Assembly (NCBI GenBank): GCA_021783685.1
Contig: JAJXTQ010000139.1
Coordinates: 1 to 5,861, forward strand
DNA length: 5,861 bases
Reading direction: 5' to 3'
DNA from: Pseudomonadota bacterium
GTDB taxonomy: Bacteria; Pseudomonadota; Gammaproteobacteria; UBA5335
Positions within the stretch are counted from its first letter, which is position 1. Each line of letters starts with the position of its first letter. Below, piece after piece: positions 1 through 5,861 of this stretch. The position numbers and the translations under genes were made by a program. The notes under the pieces are model-generated. The model had not been told where the DNA came from. It worked only from the letters and a program-made list of their open reading frames with translations, and did not search any database.

Positions 1-1117
1 CCCAGGTGGTGGTGCCGCTGGGCCGCGCGACCTGGAACGCCAGGGTCTGGCCGGCGCTGAAGTGGGTGGGTTGGGTGCTGAGCAGATGGGCGAGCTGCAT
101 GAAGATGCTGGCGCTGTCCTGCAGGCGAGCGGGTAGCGGCATCACGGTGCTGATGGCCGAGAAACTGAGCGTGCCTTGATCGCGGTTGAAGTCGACTTCC
201 TTGCGACGGGTGAACACGCGCTCGACGTAGCGATCGGGCGCCAGCCAGTTGTGATCGATGCGGCCCGTGCTGGTGTAGGCGAAGCTCACCAGCGCGGCAC
301 CGGAGAGTTCGACGCGATAGCGATCGCCGTCGCGCACCCATTCCAAGGCGCCGTCGCCATGCAGGGGGCCGCGGTAATTTCCGGTCAGCACATAGCGCAG
401 CTCCGTGGATGGTGGCCAGCCGTAGGCATCGGGCTGCTGCGCCGCGGTCGATGCCGCCGCAGCCCGTGCGCCCGGCGAGGATTCGGCCGTCAAGCCCGGC
501 GGCATGTTCGATGCCGCACCCGACCCGGGCTGCGCGCCGGAGGCGGTCTGCGTCTTGGGGCGGCCGGGCACCATCGCTGGCGGCGTCCCCGTGTCAAGTC
601 CTTCCGGCATGCGCGAGACGGCGACCTGGCCTGGCGTGTCATTCCCGCTGAGCGAGCGGGCTTGAGGTTTCGGCGCCGAGGCAGGCATGGCCGGGCTCGT
701 GCCGGGCGTGGCCTGCGAGGAGGCGGATTCGGGCGGGGCGGATCCGGGTTCCGCGGCCCGCGGTCGTGTCGGGCTGGAGGCCTGGGTCGCCGGAGTGGAC
801 GCGGACCGGACTTGAGGGGCGCTGCTGACGTGAAGCGCGGGTCTGTCGGAGGCCGTTTTCCGCCCCGCCGTTTGCGGAGGTTGGGGGGTGGGCCGCGCGC
901 CCGGCTCGGGATGGCCTGTCGTCGGCAGCAAGAGGCGGGCGTAAATCGGCCGGGGCAGGCGCCCCGGCTCGACGGGCGTGAAGGCCTGGCCCAGCGCGTG
1001 CAGGGCCAGGATATGCAGCAGGAGCGCCAAGGACGCCCAGAACAGGGCCTGTTGCCAACCCGGTCCGGTTGGCCGCAGAGGAGGCGTGGGGGTGGTTCGC
1101 TTCTTGCATTTTGGCAT
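1..1117 (-). CDS. DUF3108 domain protein, membrane-anchored, C-terminus cut by window edge
   Basis: The minus-strand frame is open from an ATG at 1117-1115 to the left edge, giving 372 codons with no stop; the C-terminus is missing. Residues 1-20 are polar and basic (MPKCKKRTT...). About 21-45 form one hydrophobic segment (ALFWASLALLLHILALHALG), which I read as an uncleaved signal anchor. About 48-230 are rich in Pro, Ala, Ser and Gly and look disordered, like the periplasm-spanning stalk of TonB-type proteins. From about 233 (GWPPSTELRYVLTGNYRG) begins the folded part, with RYRVELSGAALVSFAYTSTGRI and a YVERVFTRRKEVDFNRDQG-like stretch typical of DUF3108 (a beta-rich family of envelope proteins of unknown function). 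The likely site is the periplasm, tethered to the inner membrane. The start is the only ATG just before the hydrophobic segment; no clear ribosome binding site precedes it. It is transcribed away from the FAH-family gene. The gene call is firm; the function is unknown. Confidence 0.85.
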   Translation of the reverse strand, partial: MPKCKKRTTPTPPLRPTGPGWQQALFWASLALLLHILALHALGQAFTPVEPGRLPRPIYARLLLPTTGHPEPGARPTPQPPQTAGRKTASDRPALHVSSAPQVRSASTPATQASSPTRPRAAEPGSAPPESASSQATPGTSPAMPASAPKPQARSLSGNDTPGQVAVSRMPEGLDTGTPPAMVPGRPKTQTASGAQPGSGAASNMPPGLTAESSPGARAAAASTAAQQPDAYGWPPSTELRYVLTGNYRGPLHGDGALEWVRDGDRYRVELSGAALVSFAYTSTGRIDHNWLAPDRYVERVFTRRKEVDFNRDQGTLSFSAISTVMPLPARLQDSASIFMQLAHLLSTQPTHFSAGQTLAFQVARPSGTTTW

Positions 1118-1209
1118 GCCGCATTGTGCCGTGCCACGATCACGGCGCCTGGTCTCGCGGGCTTTCCGGGCGCTCCGCCACGTTGCAACCGGCTGCGCAC
1201 AAATGCGGG

Positions 1210-1229
1210 ACCGGCCGCAGCAGGCCGGT
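1210..1229. promoter_or_regulatory. Perfect inverted repeat in the divergent promoter region (possible operator)
   Basis: ACCGGCC and GGCCGGT form a perfect 7-bp inverted repeat around a 6-base centre (GCAGCA). It lies directly upstream of the TACAAT hexamer at 1239-1244 and covers where a -35 element would sit. That position suits a repressor or activator site, but in DNA this GC-rich such repeats also occur by chance. A second, shorter perfect palindrome, GTTGCAAC, lies at 1182-1189. Confidence 0.3.
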
Positions 1230-1238
1230 TCGCCTTCC

Positions 1239-1244
1239 TACAAT
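1239..1244 (+). promoter_or_regulatory. Candidate -10 element for the FAH-family gene
   Basis: TACAAT matches the sigma-70 -10 consensus at five of six bases and lies 44 bases upstream of the ATG at 1289, predicting a leader of roughly 35-40 bases. No good -35 hexamer lies 16-18 bases upstream; that stretch is occupied by the inverted repeat at 1210-1229, so the promoter may need an activator. This is inference from position and match only. Confidence 0.4.
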
Positions 1245-1288
1245 CGTTCGCGTTCTCCATGCTCGGGGCCAGCCCCTTCCCTTCGCCC

Positions 1289-2269
1289 ATGAAACTCGCC
1301 AGTCTCAAGGATGGTTCCCGCGACGGCCAACTCGCCGTGGTGTCGCGCGATTTGAAACACGCCGTGTACGTGCAGGGATTCACGCGCTTGCAACAAGCGC
1401 TCGATGACTGGTCCTTCGCGTCCTCGGTGCTGCAGGATTTGTCCGACGCCCTCAACGCCGGGCGCGCGCAGCATGTCTTCGAGTTCGACCCGGGGCAGTG
1501 CATGGCGCCCTTGCCCCGTGCCTACCAATGGGCCGACGGCTCGGCCTATCTCAACCATGTCGAGCTGGTGCGCAAGGCGCGGGGCGCCGACATGCCCGCG
1601 AGTTTTTCCAGCGAGCCGCTGATGTACCAGGGCGCGAGCGACACCATGCTGGGGGCGCGAGATCCCATCCTGGCGATGAGCGAGGATTGGGGCATCGATT
1701 TCGAAGCCGAAGTCGCGGTCGTCACCGATGACGTGTCCATGGGGGTCGACGCCGAGGCGGCCTTGGAGCAGGTTCGCCTCGTCATGCTGGCCAACGACGT
1801 GAGCTTGCGCGACCTCATTCCCGCCGAACTGGCCAAGGGTTTCGGCTTCTTCCAGAGCAAGCCGGCCAGCAGCTTCAGCCCTGTTGCGGTCACGCCGGAC
1901 GAGTTGGGCGGGGCCTGGCGCGCGGGCCGGTTGCACCTGGACATGCAGGTGCAGTGGAATCGCCGCGTCGTCGGCACGGCCAATGCCGGGCCCGAAATGC
2001 ACTTTCATTTCGGCCAGCTCATCGCCCATGCCGCCAAGACGCGGCGGCTTGCCGCCGGCAGCATCGTCGGGTCCGGCACGGTGTCGAGCCGTGATCGAAA
2101 CCGGGGCTATTCCTGCATTGCGGAGTTGCGCGCGCTGGAGATGATCGAGCACGGCGAGCCGCGCACGGCATTCATGCGCTTTGGCGACACCGTGCGCATC
2201 GAGATGCTGGATACGCAAGGCCGAAGCGTGTTCGGCGCCATCGAGCAGACGGTGGAGCGCGCGTCGTGA
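1289..2269 (+). CDS. Fumarylacetoacetate hydrolase (FAH) family protein
   Basis: This 326-residue protein has the size and architecture of the bacterial FAH-family hydrolases, metal-dependent cytoplasmic enzymes that cleave or decarboxylate keto-acid products of aromatic or amino-acid breakdown. Residues 1-80 (MKLASLKDGSRDGQLAVVSR...) form the N-terminal domain seen in this subfamily. The catalytic fold starts near 85. The ExE metal pair is E139 and E141 in DFEAEVAVVTDD, and the next acidic ligand is probably D170 in LANDVSLRDL. The conserved K191 lies in GFGFFQSKPASSFSP. Further family marks are GTVSSRDRNRGYSCIAE (263-279) and FMRFGDTVRIEML (295-307). The frame stays open far upstream, to 176, but only because it runs antisense to the DUF3108 gene. 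I chose the ATG at 1289 because MKLASLKDGS is the usual family N-terminus; an in-frame ATG at 1259 would add ten residues. No Shine-Dalgarno is visible at either. The exact substrate cannot be told. Confidence 0.92.
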   Translation: MKLASLKDGSRDGQLAVVSRDLKHAVYVQGFTRLQQALDDWSFASSVLQDLSDALNAGRAQHVFEFDPGQCMAPLPRAYQWADGSAYLNHVELVRKARGADMPASFSSEPLMYQGASDTMLGARDPILAMSEDWGIDFEAEVAVVTDDVSMGVDAEAALEQVRLVMLANDVSLRDLIPAELAKGFGFFQSKPASSFSPVAVTPDELGGAWRAGRLHLDMQVQWNRRVVGTANAGPEMHFHFGQLIAHAAKTRRLAAGSIVGSGTVSSRDRNRGYSCIAELRALEMIEHGEPRTAFMRFGDTVRIEMLDTQGRSVFGAIEQTVERAS

Positions 2270-2338
2270 GGCGCCCGGCGTGGGTCCTGGCGTGAACCGG
2301 CGAATTGCCCCGATTGGGAGGGCTGCGGTTTTGGTGCT

Positions 2339-2366
2339 TTGCAGTGCAGGCCCCCGGCGCTATGCT
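2339..2366 (+). promoter_or_regulatory. Weak candidate promoter for the PhaM-like gene
   Basis: TTGCAG (2339-2344) and TATGCT (2361-2366) are separated by 16 bases and would start transcription about 20 bases before the ATG at 2393. Both hexamers match the sigma-70 consensus only partly (three and four of six). The 123-base gap after the FAH-family gene leaves room for a separate promoter, but read-through is equally possible. I see no terminator after the FAH-family stop codon. Confidence 0.22.
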
Positions 2367-2381
2367 GGCCCACATACGCGT

Positions 2382-2385
2382 GAGG
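2382..2385 (+). promoter_or_regulatory. Ribosome binding site of the PhaM-like gene
   Basis: GAGG lies seven bases before the ATG at 2393, within TGAGGTCAAGCC. It is the only clear Shine-Dalgarno sequence in front of any gene start in the window and it fixes this start codon. Confidence 0.6.
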
Positions 2386-2392
2386 TCAAGCC

Positions 2393-3133
2393 ATGAACCC
2401 CTATGCACAAGGCCATGCCATTCCGGGCATGGAGTTTTTCCAGTCCATGCTCAAGGGCTCCGGTCTGCCTACGGGATTCGCCAGTTGGATGGCGCCGACC
2501 ATGGATCCGCAGGAGCTGGAACAGAAGATCACCGACCTGAAGGCGGTCCTGCAATGGCTTGAGGCCAATGCACGCCTGACGCAGGCGACCATCCAGACGC
2601 TCGAGGTTCAGCGCATGACTTTGGCGGCGCTGAAAACCATGAATGTCGATCTGGGCGATCTGGCTGGACGTATGGCCGAGGCCATGCAGGCTGGCGCGCA
2701 GGACATGGGGGCTGCGGCGGCCGGCCAGTCCGCCTCGCCCGCTGCTGAGCGCGCGGCGTCGCCCGAAGCGGCTGGGGGAGATACCCAGTCGTCTGCGCCG
2801 GACGCGGATCCTGCCGCCCAGCCGGCATCGGGACCGGCATCCCCTCTGCCCGGCATGATGGATCCGATGCAGTGGTGGAATGCCGTGAGCCAGCAGTTCA
2901 GTCAGGTCGCGACCCAGGCCCTGCGCGAGAGCCCATGGCCCATGCCGGAGAGGGTCGATGCCGGGGGCGGAGCGGCAACGGAGCATGCGGAGAAGCCCGG
3001 ACCCGCAAGGCCTGCCGGGCGCAAGACCGCCGCGAAACCACCCGTTGCGCCGGAGCCGGCCACCAAGGCGGCGAGGCGCAAAGCCGCGGGTTCGGCGACA
3101 GGCGCCAAAGCCGGCCGGCCGGCACGCGCCTAA
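2393..3133 (+). CDS. phaM: PhaM-like polyhydroxyalkanoate granule regulatory protein
   Basis: The protein has 246 residues. In Cupriavidus, PhaM binds PHB synthase PhaC, activates it, and tethers storage granules to the nucleoid through a basic tail. The layout here matches. Residues 13-33 (MEFFQSMLKGSGLPTGF...) form a short N-terminal helix. Residues 35-82 are the diagnostic helical block (PTMDPQELEQKITDLKAV, then QWLEANA, TIQTLEVQRMTLAALK), probably a coiled coil that oligomerises. About 105-153 are an Ala/Pro/Ser linker. Residues 155-177 are a second conserved block (MMDPMQWWNAVSQQFSQVA). About 200-246 are a Lys/Arg/Ala/Pro tail (AGRKTAAKPP, TKAARRKAAG, AKAGRPARA) resembling histone H1 tails and likely to bind DNA. 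No signal peptide or membrane segment is seen, so it is cytoplasmic. No PHA synthase gene is in the window. The start is set by GAGG seven bases upstream. The main alternative is a generic phasin-like protein, but the TLEVQR block argues for PhaM. Confidence 0.85.
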   Translation: MNPYAQGHAIPGMEFFQSMLKGSGLPTGFASWMAPTMDPQELEQKITDLKAVLQWLEANARLTQATIQTLEVQRMTLAALKTMNVDLGDLAGRMAEAMQAGAQDMGAAAAGQSASPAAERAASPEAAGGDTQSSAPDADPAAQPASGPASPLPGMMDPMQWWNAVSQQFSQVATQALRESPWPMPERVDAGGGAATEHAEKPGPARPAGRKTAAKPPVAPEPATKAARRKAAGSATGAKAGRPARA

Positions 3134-3223
3134 CGGGCTCTCGCGCTCGGGTTTGCGGTGCGTCGCGCCAAGCCCGACGGTTTCCAGGGGTCGTGGACGG
3201 GCGTTAGGATGGGCGCGTCCGAT

Positions 3224-3252
3224 GCCTTCCCTGGAAGGCCTTTCTGATTTTT
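3224..3252 (+). terminator. Probable Rho-independent terminator after phaM
   Basis: GCCTTCC (3224-3230) and GGAAGGC (3233-3239) form a perfect 7-bp stem, or 6 bp with a CCTG loop. The stem is followed by CTTTCTGATTTTT, a T-rich tail broken by a few other bases. It lies 90 bases after the PhaM-like stop codon and only 21 bases before the FIST start, so it would separate the two genes, or act as an attenuator if the FIST promoter lies further upstream. The interrupted T-tract makes its strength uncertain. Confidence 0.5.
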
Positions 3253-3273
3253 CGGTTTGCGGTTTTTGTCACG

Positions 3274-4494
3274 ATGCGTTTCATCACGGCCCATTCGACC
3301 CATCCCAACTGGAGCACGGCGCTGGAACAGGCGCTTGCACAGCTCGGCGCGGCGCGCGCGCAGCCTGACACCATCGCGCGTCCAAACCTGGGCATCGTGT
3401 ATTTCACGGATGCCTATGCGCAAGCCGCCGGCGATCTGTTCGCGGCGTTGCGCGAGCGTACCGGCATTGCGCATTGGGTCGGCGGTGTGGGCGTGGGCAT
3501 TGCGGCCGGGGATCAGGAATATTTCGATCAGCCGGCGCTCGCGCTGATGCTGATGCAGATCCCGCTGCGCGATTTTCGTGTCTTCTCGGGACTCAAGCCG
3601 CTGCCGGCGGCGTCCACTGGCTGGCGCGGCGCGCATACGGCCCTGGTGCATGGCGATCCAGCCACGCCCGAGATGGACGAGCTGGTGCTCGACATGGCGG
3701 GGCGCACGGCGTCGCGGCATGTCTGGGGTGGTTTGGTGTCATCGCGGCGGGAGGCGGCGCAGATTGCCGACGGCGTTTTCCATGGCGGCTTGTCGGGGGT
3801 CGCGTTTTCCTCGCGCGTGGCGCTGGCCGGGGGCCTGACCCAGGGATGTGAACCGGTGGGCCCGCCGCGCGCGATCACGCGCTGTTCGCAAAACGTCATC
3901 TATGCCCTCGACGGCGAGCCGGCGCTGAGCGCCCTGCTCCAAGATCTCGGCGAGGCGGAGTTCGAGTTGCCGCGCCTGGCGGAGCGGTTGCGATCCACAT
4001 TGGCCGGGCTGTCGCCGACGGAGCCGGCATCGCGACCCCAAACCCCGCATCTTGGTGCCGAAACCTCGGTGCGGCATTTGATCGGGGTGGATCCGGCCGG
4101 CCTGGGCGTGGCCATCGCTGGCGTTCCCGAAACGGGGATGCAGCTGCGCTTTTGCCGGCGCGATCTGCAGGCCGCGCGCCGCGACCTGATCCGCCTATGC
4201 GCCGAGGTGCGCGATGAACTCGAGCAGCGGCGCGAAGTGCGTATCGCGGCGACGCAGCCTGGCACCCCCCTCGCCTGTGCGGGGTCTGTGCCGGCGCGCG
4301 GCGCCGTGTATGTCTCGTGCACAGGGCGAGGCGGCCCCCATTTCGGCGGGCCCTCTGCCGAGCTCGCCTTGGTGCGGCAGCATCTGGGCGACATTCCGCT
4401 CGTTGGTTTCTTCGCCGCGGGCGAGATCGCGGGTGACCGTCTTTATGGCTATACGGGCGTCCTCACGGTTTTCGCCGAGGACCCCGTCCTGTAG
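3274..4494 (+). CDS. Stand-alone FIST domain protein (FIST_N plus FIST_C)
   Basis: This 406-residue protein consists of a FIST_N domain (about 38-215) and a FIST_C domain (about 217-390) with no attached output domain. FIST is a sensory/ligand-binding module, also found in eukaryotic F-box proteins; some bacterial members bind haem and sense nitric oxide (NosP). Recognisable marks are NLGIVYFTDAYA (38-49), the glycine-rich WVGGVGVGIAAGDQEYFDQP (68-87), GGLTQGCEPVGPPRAIT (186-202), the FIST_C signature VSCTGRGGPHFGG (347-359), and GFFAAGEI followed by LYGYTGVLTVF (378-400). About 246-262 is a Pro-rich linker. No signal peptide or membrane segment is evident, so it is probably cytoplasmic. The ATG at 3274 fits the family N-terminus (MRFITAHSTHPNW), though no Shine-Dalgarno precedes it. 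The gene ends 15 bases from the convergent diguanylate cyclase gene. The family call is firm; ligand and partner are unknown. Confidence 0.92.
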   Translation: MRFITAHSTHPNWSTALEQALAQLGAARAQPDTIARPNLGIVYFTDAYAQAAGDLFAALRERTGIAHWVGGVGVGIAAGDQEYFDQPALALMLMQIPLRDFRVFSGLKPLPAASTGWRGAHTALVHGDPATPEMDELVLDMAGRTASRHVWGGLVSSRREAAQIADGVFHGGLSGVAFSSRVALAGGLTQGCEPVGPPRAITRCSQNVIYALDGEPALSALLQDLGEAEFELPRLAERLRSTLAGLSPTEPASRPQTPHLGAETSVRHLIGVDPAGLGVAIAGVPETGMQLRFCRRDLQAARRDLIRLCAEVRDELEQRREVRIAATQPGTPLACAGSVPARGAVYVSCTGRGGPHFGGPSAELALVRQHLGDIPLVGFFAAGEIAGDRLYGYTGVLTVFAEDPVL

Positions 4495-4499
4495 GCGAG

Positions 4500-4545
4500 A
4501 CCCGGCGCATCATGCCGAGCTGGAGGGCCAGGCCGCGGGCCGGGT
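4500..4545. other. Inverted repeat across the convergent gene junction
   Basis: ACCCGGC (4500-4506) and GCCGGGT (4539-4545) are perfect 7-bp complements with 32 bases between. They begin just after the FIST stop codon and cover the last codons of the cyclase gene. A bidirectional transcription stop is conceivable, but the loop is long and neither side has a T-tract. Confidence 0.2.
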
Positions 4546-5861
4546 GAACTGGAACAGGGGTTTTTGCTCGTCTTGGGCGTGCTCCGCGGTCCAGAGGACA
4601 TAAGTGTCGCGGCCTTGCGATTTTGCGCGGTACATGGCGGTGTCGGCGCGCAGCATCAAGGTTTCGAGCGGGCATGGCGAGGCGGGGTCGTCGGTGGCGA
4701 TGCCGATGCTGGCGCTCGTGTGCAGAGGCTGGCCATGCAGCCCCTGCAGGACATAAGGCGCACGCAAGCGTTCGAGCAAATGCGCGGCCAGATCCTCGGC
4801 CAGGCGCGGCGACGGGAGATTGGGCAACAGGACGGCGAATTCGTCGCCGCCGAGCCTGGCGCAGACCGCATCCTGCCCCGCGGCCGTCTGGATGCGCTGG
4901 GCGGCCGCCTGGATGAGCGCATCGCCGGCGGCGTGGCCGAACACATCGTTGATGCGCTTGAGGCCATCGAGATCCAGCCACAGCACGGCCAGCGCGGCGC
5001 CGCCGCGGTGGGTGCGCTCAAGCGCTTTCAAGCCAGCTTCGAATAATCCCGTTCGATTGTTGAGTCCGGTCAGAGGATCACGCATGGCCAGGGCTTGCAG
5101 TCGAAGTGTGCGCTCACGCATTTGCGCCACGCGGATCGACAAGCCGAAGCTCAGCAACAGGGCCAGCAGCACGGCGACCCACTCGAAAGCGTCCGTGGTC
5201 CAGACGTTCTCGGGAAACAGCCCGGCGCTGCGTCCCAGGGTGGCTAAGCCACTTGCAAGCATGAGCACGCTGCTCACCAGGAGAATCCCCGCTGGCACGA
5301 ACTGGTGGCGCGTGCGCAGCGCTGCTGTCAGGGTGATGGCGGCGGCGCTGACGGCGATGAGCAAGAGTGAGGGAAGCAAGAGCCAGGTGGTGCCGGGAAG
5401 CAGCCGAACCAGAGCCAGCGCGACGCAGAACCATTGCAGCAGTGCGAGCGCAAGGTCGGCGTAGGCCAGGCGCTGCGCCAGCAGGAGGTAGATGCGGACG
5501 AAGAACAGGCCCCCAGCGCACATGAGCAGGGAGGCGGTCACGGGCAGCAAGGCCTGAATGGCGTATTGTCCCGGCCAGACGTAGAGTTGCCCGATGCCGG
5601 TGACTGCGGCGAGATACAGCATCGTCCCCGCCTGCCACAGCACGTAGGCGGCATAGGCCGGGTCGCGGGAACTGAGGAACAGCGCTCCGTTGTAGAGGAG
5701 CAGCGCGAGCAGCAAGCCGAAAAACAGGCCCTGGACGAGTGCGTCGTGATGCGTGCGCGCCTCGTAGGCCGTTGGCCGCCACAGGCGCACCACTGGCGCG
5801 ATGGCCTCATGCTGTTCCAACTTCAGCATGAGTGTGGAGGGCTTGGTCAGGTGCGGCAGTT
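4510..5861 (-). CDS. Membrane diguanylate cyclase, 7TMR-DISM receptor plus GGDEF, N-terminus cut by window edge
   Basis: The protein would make cyclic di-GMP from two GTP in response to a signal sensed at the membrane. The frame is still open at the right edge. The first ATG in view (5829-5827) is probably internal: the bases before it read LPHLTKPSTL, and together with LEQHEAIAPVVRLWRPTAYEAR they resemble the end of the periplasmic 7TMR-DISM domain that normally precedes the membrane part. Numbering from that Met, seven hydrophobic helices lie at roughly 31-51, 59-80, 96-116, 123-143, 148-170, 177-199 and 213-235, with family marks GLFFGLLLALLLYNGALF and YAAYVLWQ. The GGDEF domain spans about 245-412: RDPLTGLNNR (250-259), metal ligand D286 in LDLDGLK, RINDVFGHAAGD (292-303), signature RLGGDEF (325-331), and ADTAMYRAKSQGRD (395-408). 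The active site looks intact. The inhibitory RxxD site five residues before GGDEF is missing (GQDA at 318-321). The stop is TGA at 4512-4510. Confidence 0.92.
   Translation of the reverse strand, partial: LPHLTKPSTLMLKLEQHEAIAPVVRLWRPTAYEARTHHDALVQGLFFGLLLALLLYNGALFLSSRDPAYAAYVLWQAGTMLYLAAVTGIGQLYVWPGQYAIQALLPVTASLLMCAGGLFFVRIYLLLAQRLAYADLALALLQWFCVALALVRLLPGTTWLLLPSLLLIAVSAAAITLTAALRTRHQFVPAGILLVSSVLMLASGLATLGRSAGLFPENVWTTDAFEWVAVLLALLLSFGLSIRVAQMRERTLRLQALAMRDPLTGLNNRTGLFEAGLKALERTHRGGAALAVLWLDLDGLKRINDVFGHAAGDALIQAAAQRIQTAAGQDAVCARLGGDEFAVLLPNLPSPRLAEDLAAHLLERLRAPYVLQGLHGQPLHTSASIGIATDDPASPCPLETLMLRADTAMYRAKSQGRDTYVLWTAEHAQDEQKPLFQFTRPAAWPSSSA

Noticed and set aside
490..1503. A 337-codon minus-strand reading frame across the divergent gap
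   Set aside because: It crosses the promoter region, overlaps both flanking genes and is Arg/Pro/Cys-rich. The neighbouring frame with the hydrophobic anchor and DUF3108 fold is the real one.
1238..2218. A 326-codon minus-strand reading frame opposite the FAH-family gene
   Set aside because: It is the antisense shadow of a well-supported gene, with His/Arg/Gly-rich sequence and no recognisable domain.
176..2269. A single 697-codon plus-strand reading frame including the FAH-family gene
   Set aside because: The first 371 codons run antisense to the DUF3108 gene and give Arg/Gly-rich, low-complexity sequence with no family resemblance. The frame is open only because stop codons are rare at this GC content. 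The real gene starts at 1289.
2270..2392. A terminator or small gene between the FAH-family and PhaM-like genes
   Set aside because: Only short direct repeats (GGCGTG at 2277-2282 and 2289-2294) are visible. There is no convincing stem with a T-tract and no small frame with a ribosome binding site.
3130..3720. A 196-codon minus-strand reading frame over the phaM/FIST gap
   Set aside because: It would be antisense to the FIST N-terminal domain, has no recognisable domain, and overlaps the hairpin.
4820..5464. A 214-codon plus-strand reading frame opposite the cyclase gene
   Set aside because: It is Ser/Arg/Ala-rich shadow coding against an intact GGDEF and membrane domain.
5827..5829. ATG as the true start of the cyclase
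   Set aside because: The frame continues without a stop to the window edge, and the residues on both sides of this Met fit the end of a periplasmic 7TMR-DISM domain, so this Met is most likely internal.

Overview
The window is chromosomal DNA of a high-GC proteobacterium. The best fit is a betaproteobacterium of the order Burkholderiales: it carries a PhaM-type polyhydroxyalkanoate granule protein, a family known mainly from Cupriavidus/Ralstonia relatives, plus a 326-residue FAH-family hydrolase and a DUF3108 protein of the kind common in that group. I cannot fix the genus from the sequence. Five protein genes fill almost the whole window. I see no rRNA, tRNA, CRISPR array, insertion sequence or phage gene.

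Layout, left to right. Bases 1-1117 (minus) hold most of a membrane-anchored DUF3108 protein whose C-terminus lies beyond the left edge. A 171-base divergent gap (1118-1288) contains a good -10 hexamer, a perfect 7-bp inverted repeat and an 8-bp palindrome. Bases 1289-2269 (plus) encode a fumarylacetoacetate hydrolase family protein. After a 123-base gap, 2393-3133 (plus) encodes the PhaM-like protein, followed by a hairpin with a T-rich tail at 3224-3252. Bases 3274-4494 (plus) encode a stand-alone FIST domain protein. Fifteen bases later comes the convergent end of a membrane diguanylate cyclase (4510-5861, minus), a 7TMR-DISM receptor fused to GGDEF, whose N-terminus lies beyond the right edge.

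The genes do not form one obvious pathway. FAH-family proteins act on carboxylated ring-cleavage or keto-acid compounds. PhaM would organise carbon-storage granules and tie them to the nucleoid. FIST is a sensory domain, and the GGDEF protein would make cyclic di-GMP. The FIST/GGDEF pairing is the most suggestive functional neighbourhood, because FIST proteins elsewhere (for example the NO-sensing NosP group) feed into cyclic di-GMP control. Here the two genes are convergent and not an operon, so a link is only a hypothesis. Overall this looks like an ordinary core-genome region. I found no convincing new multi-gene system.
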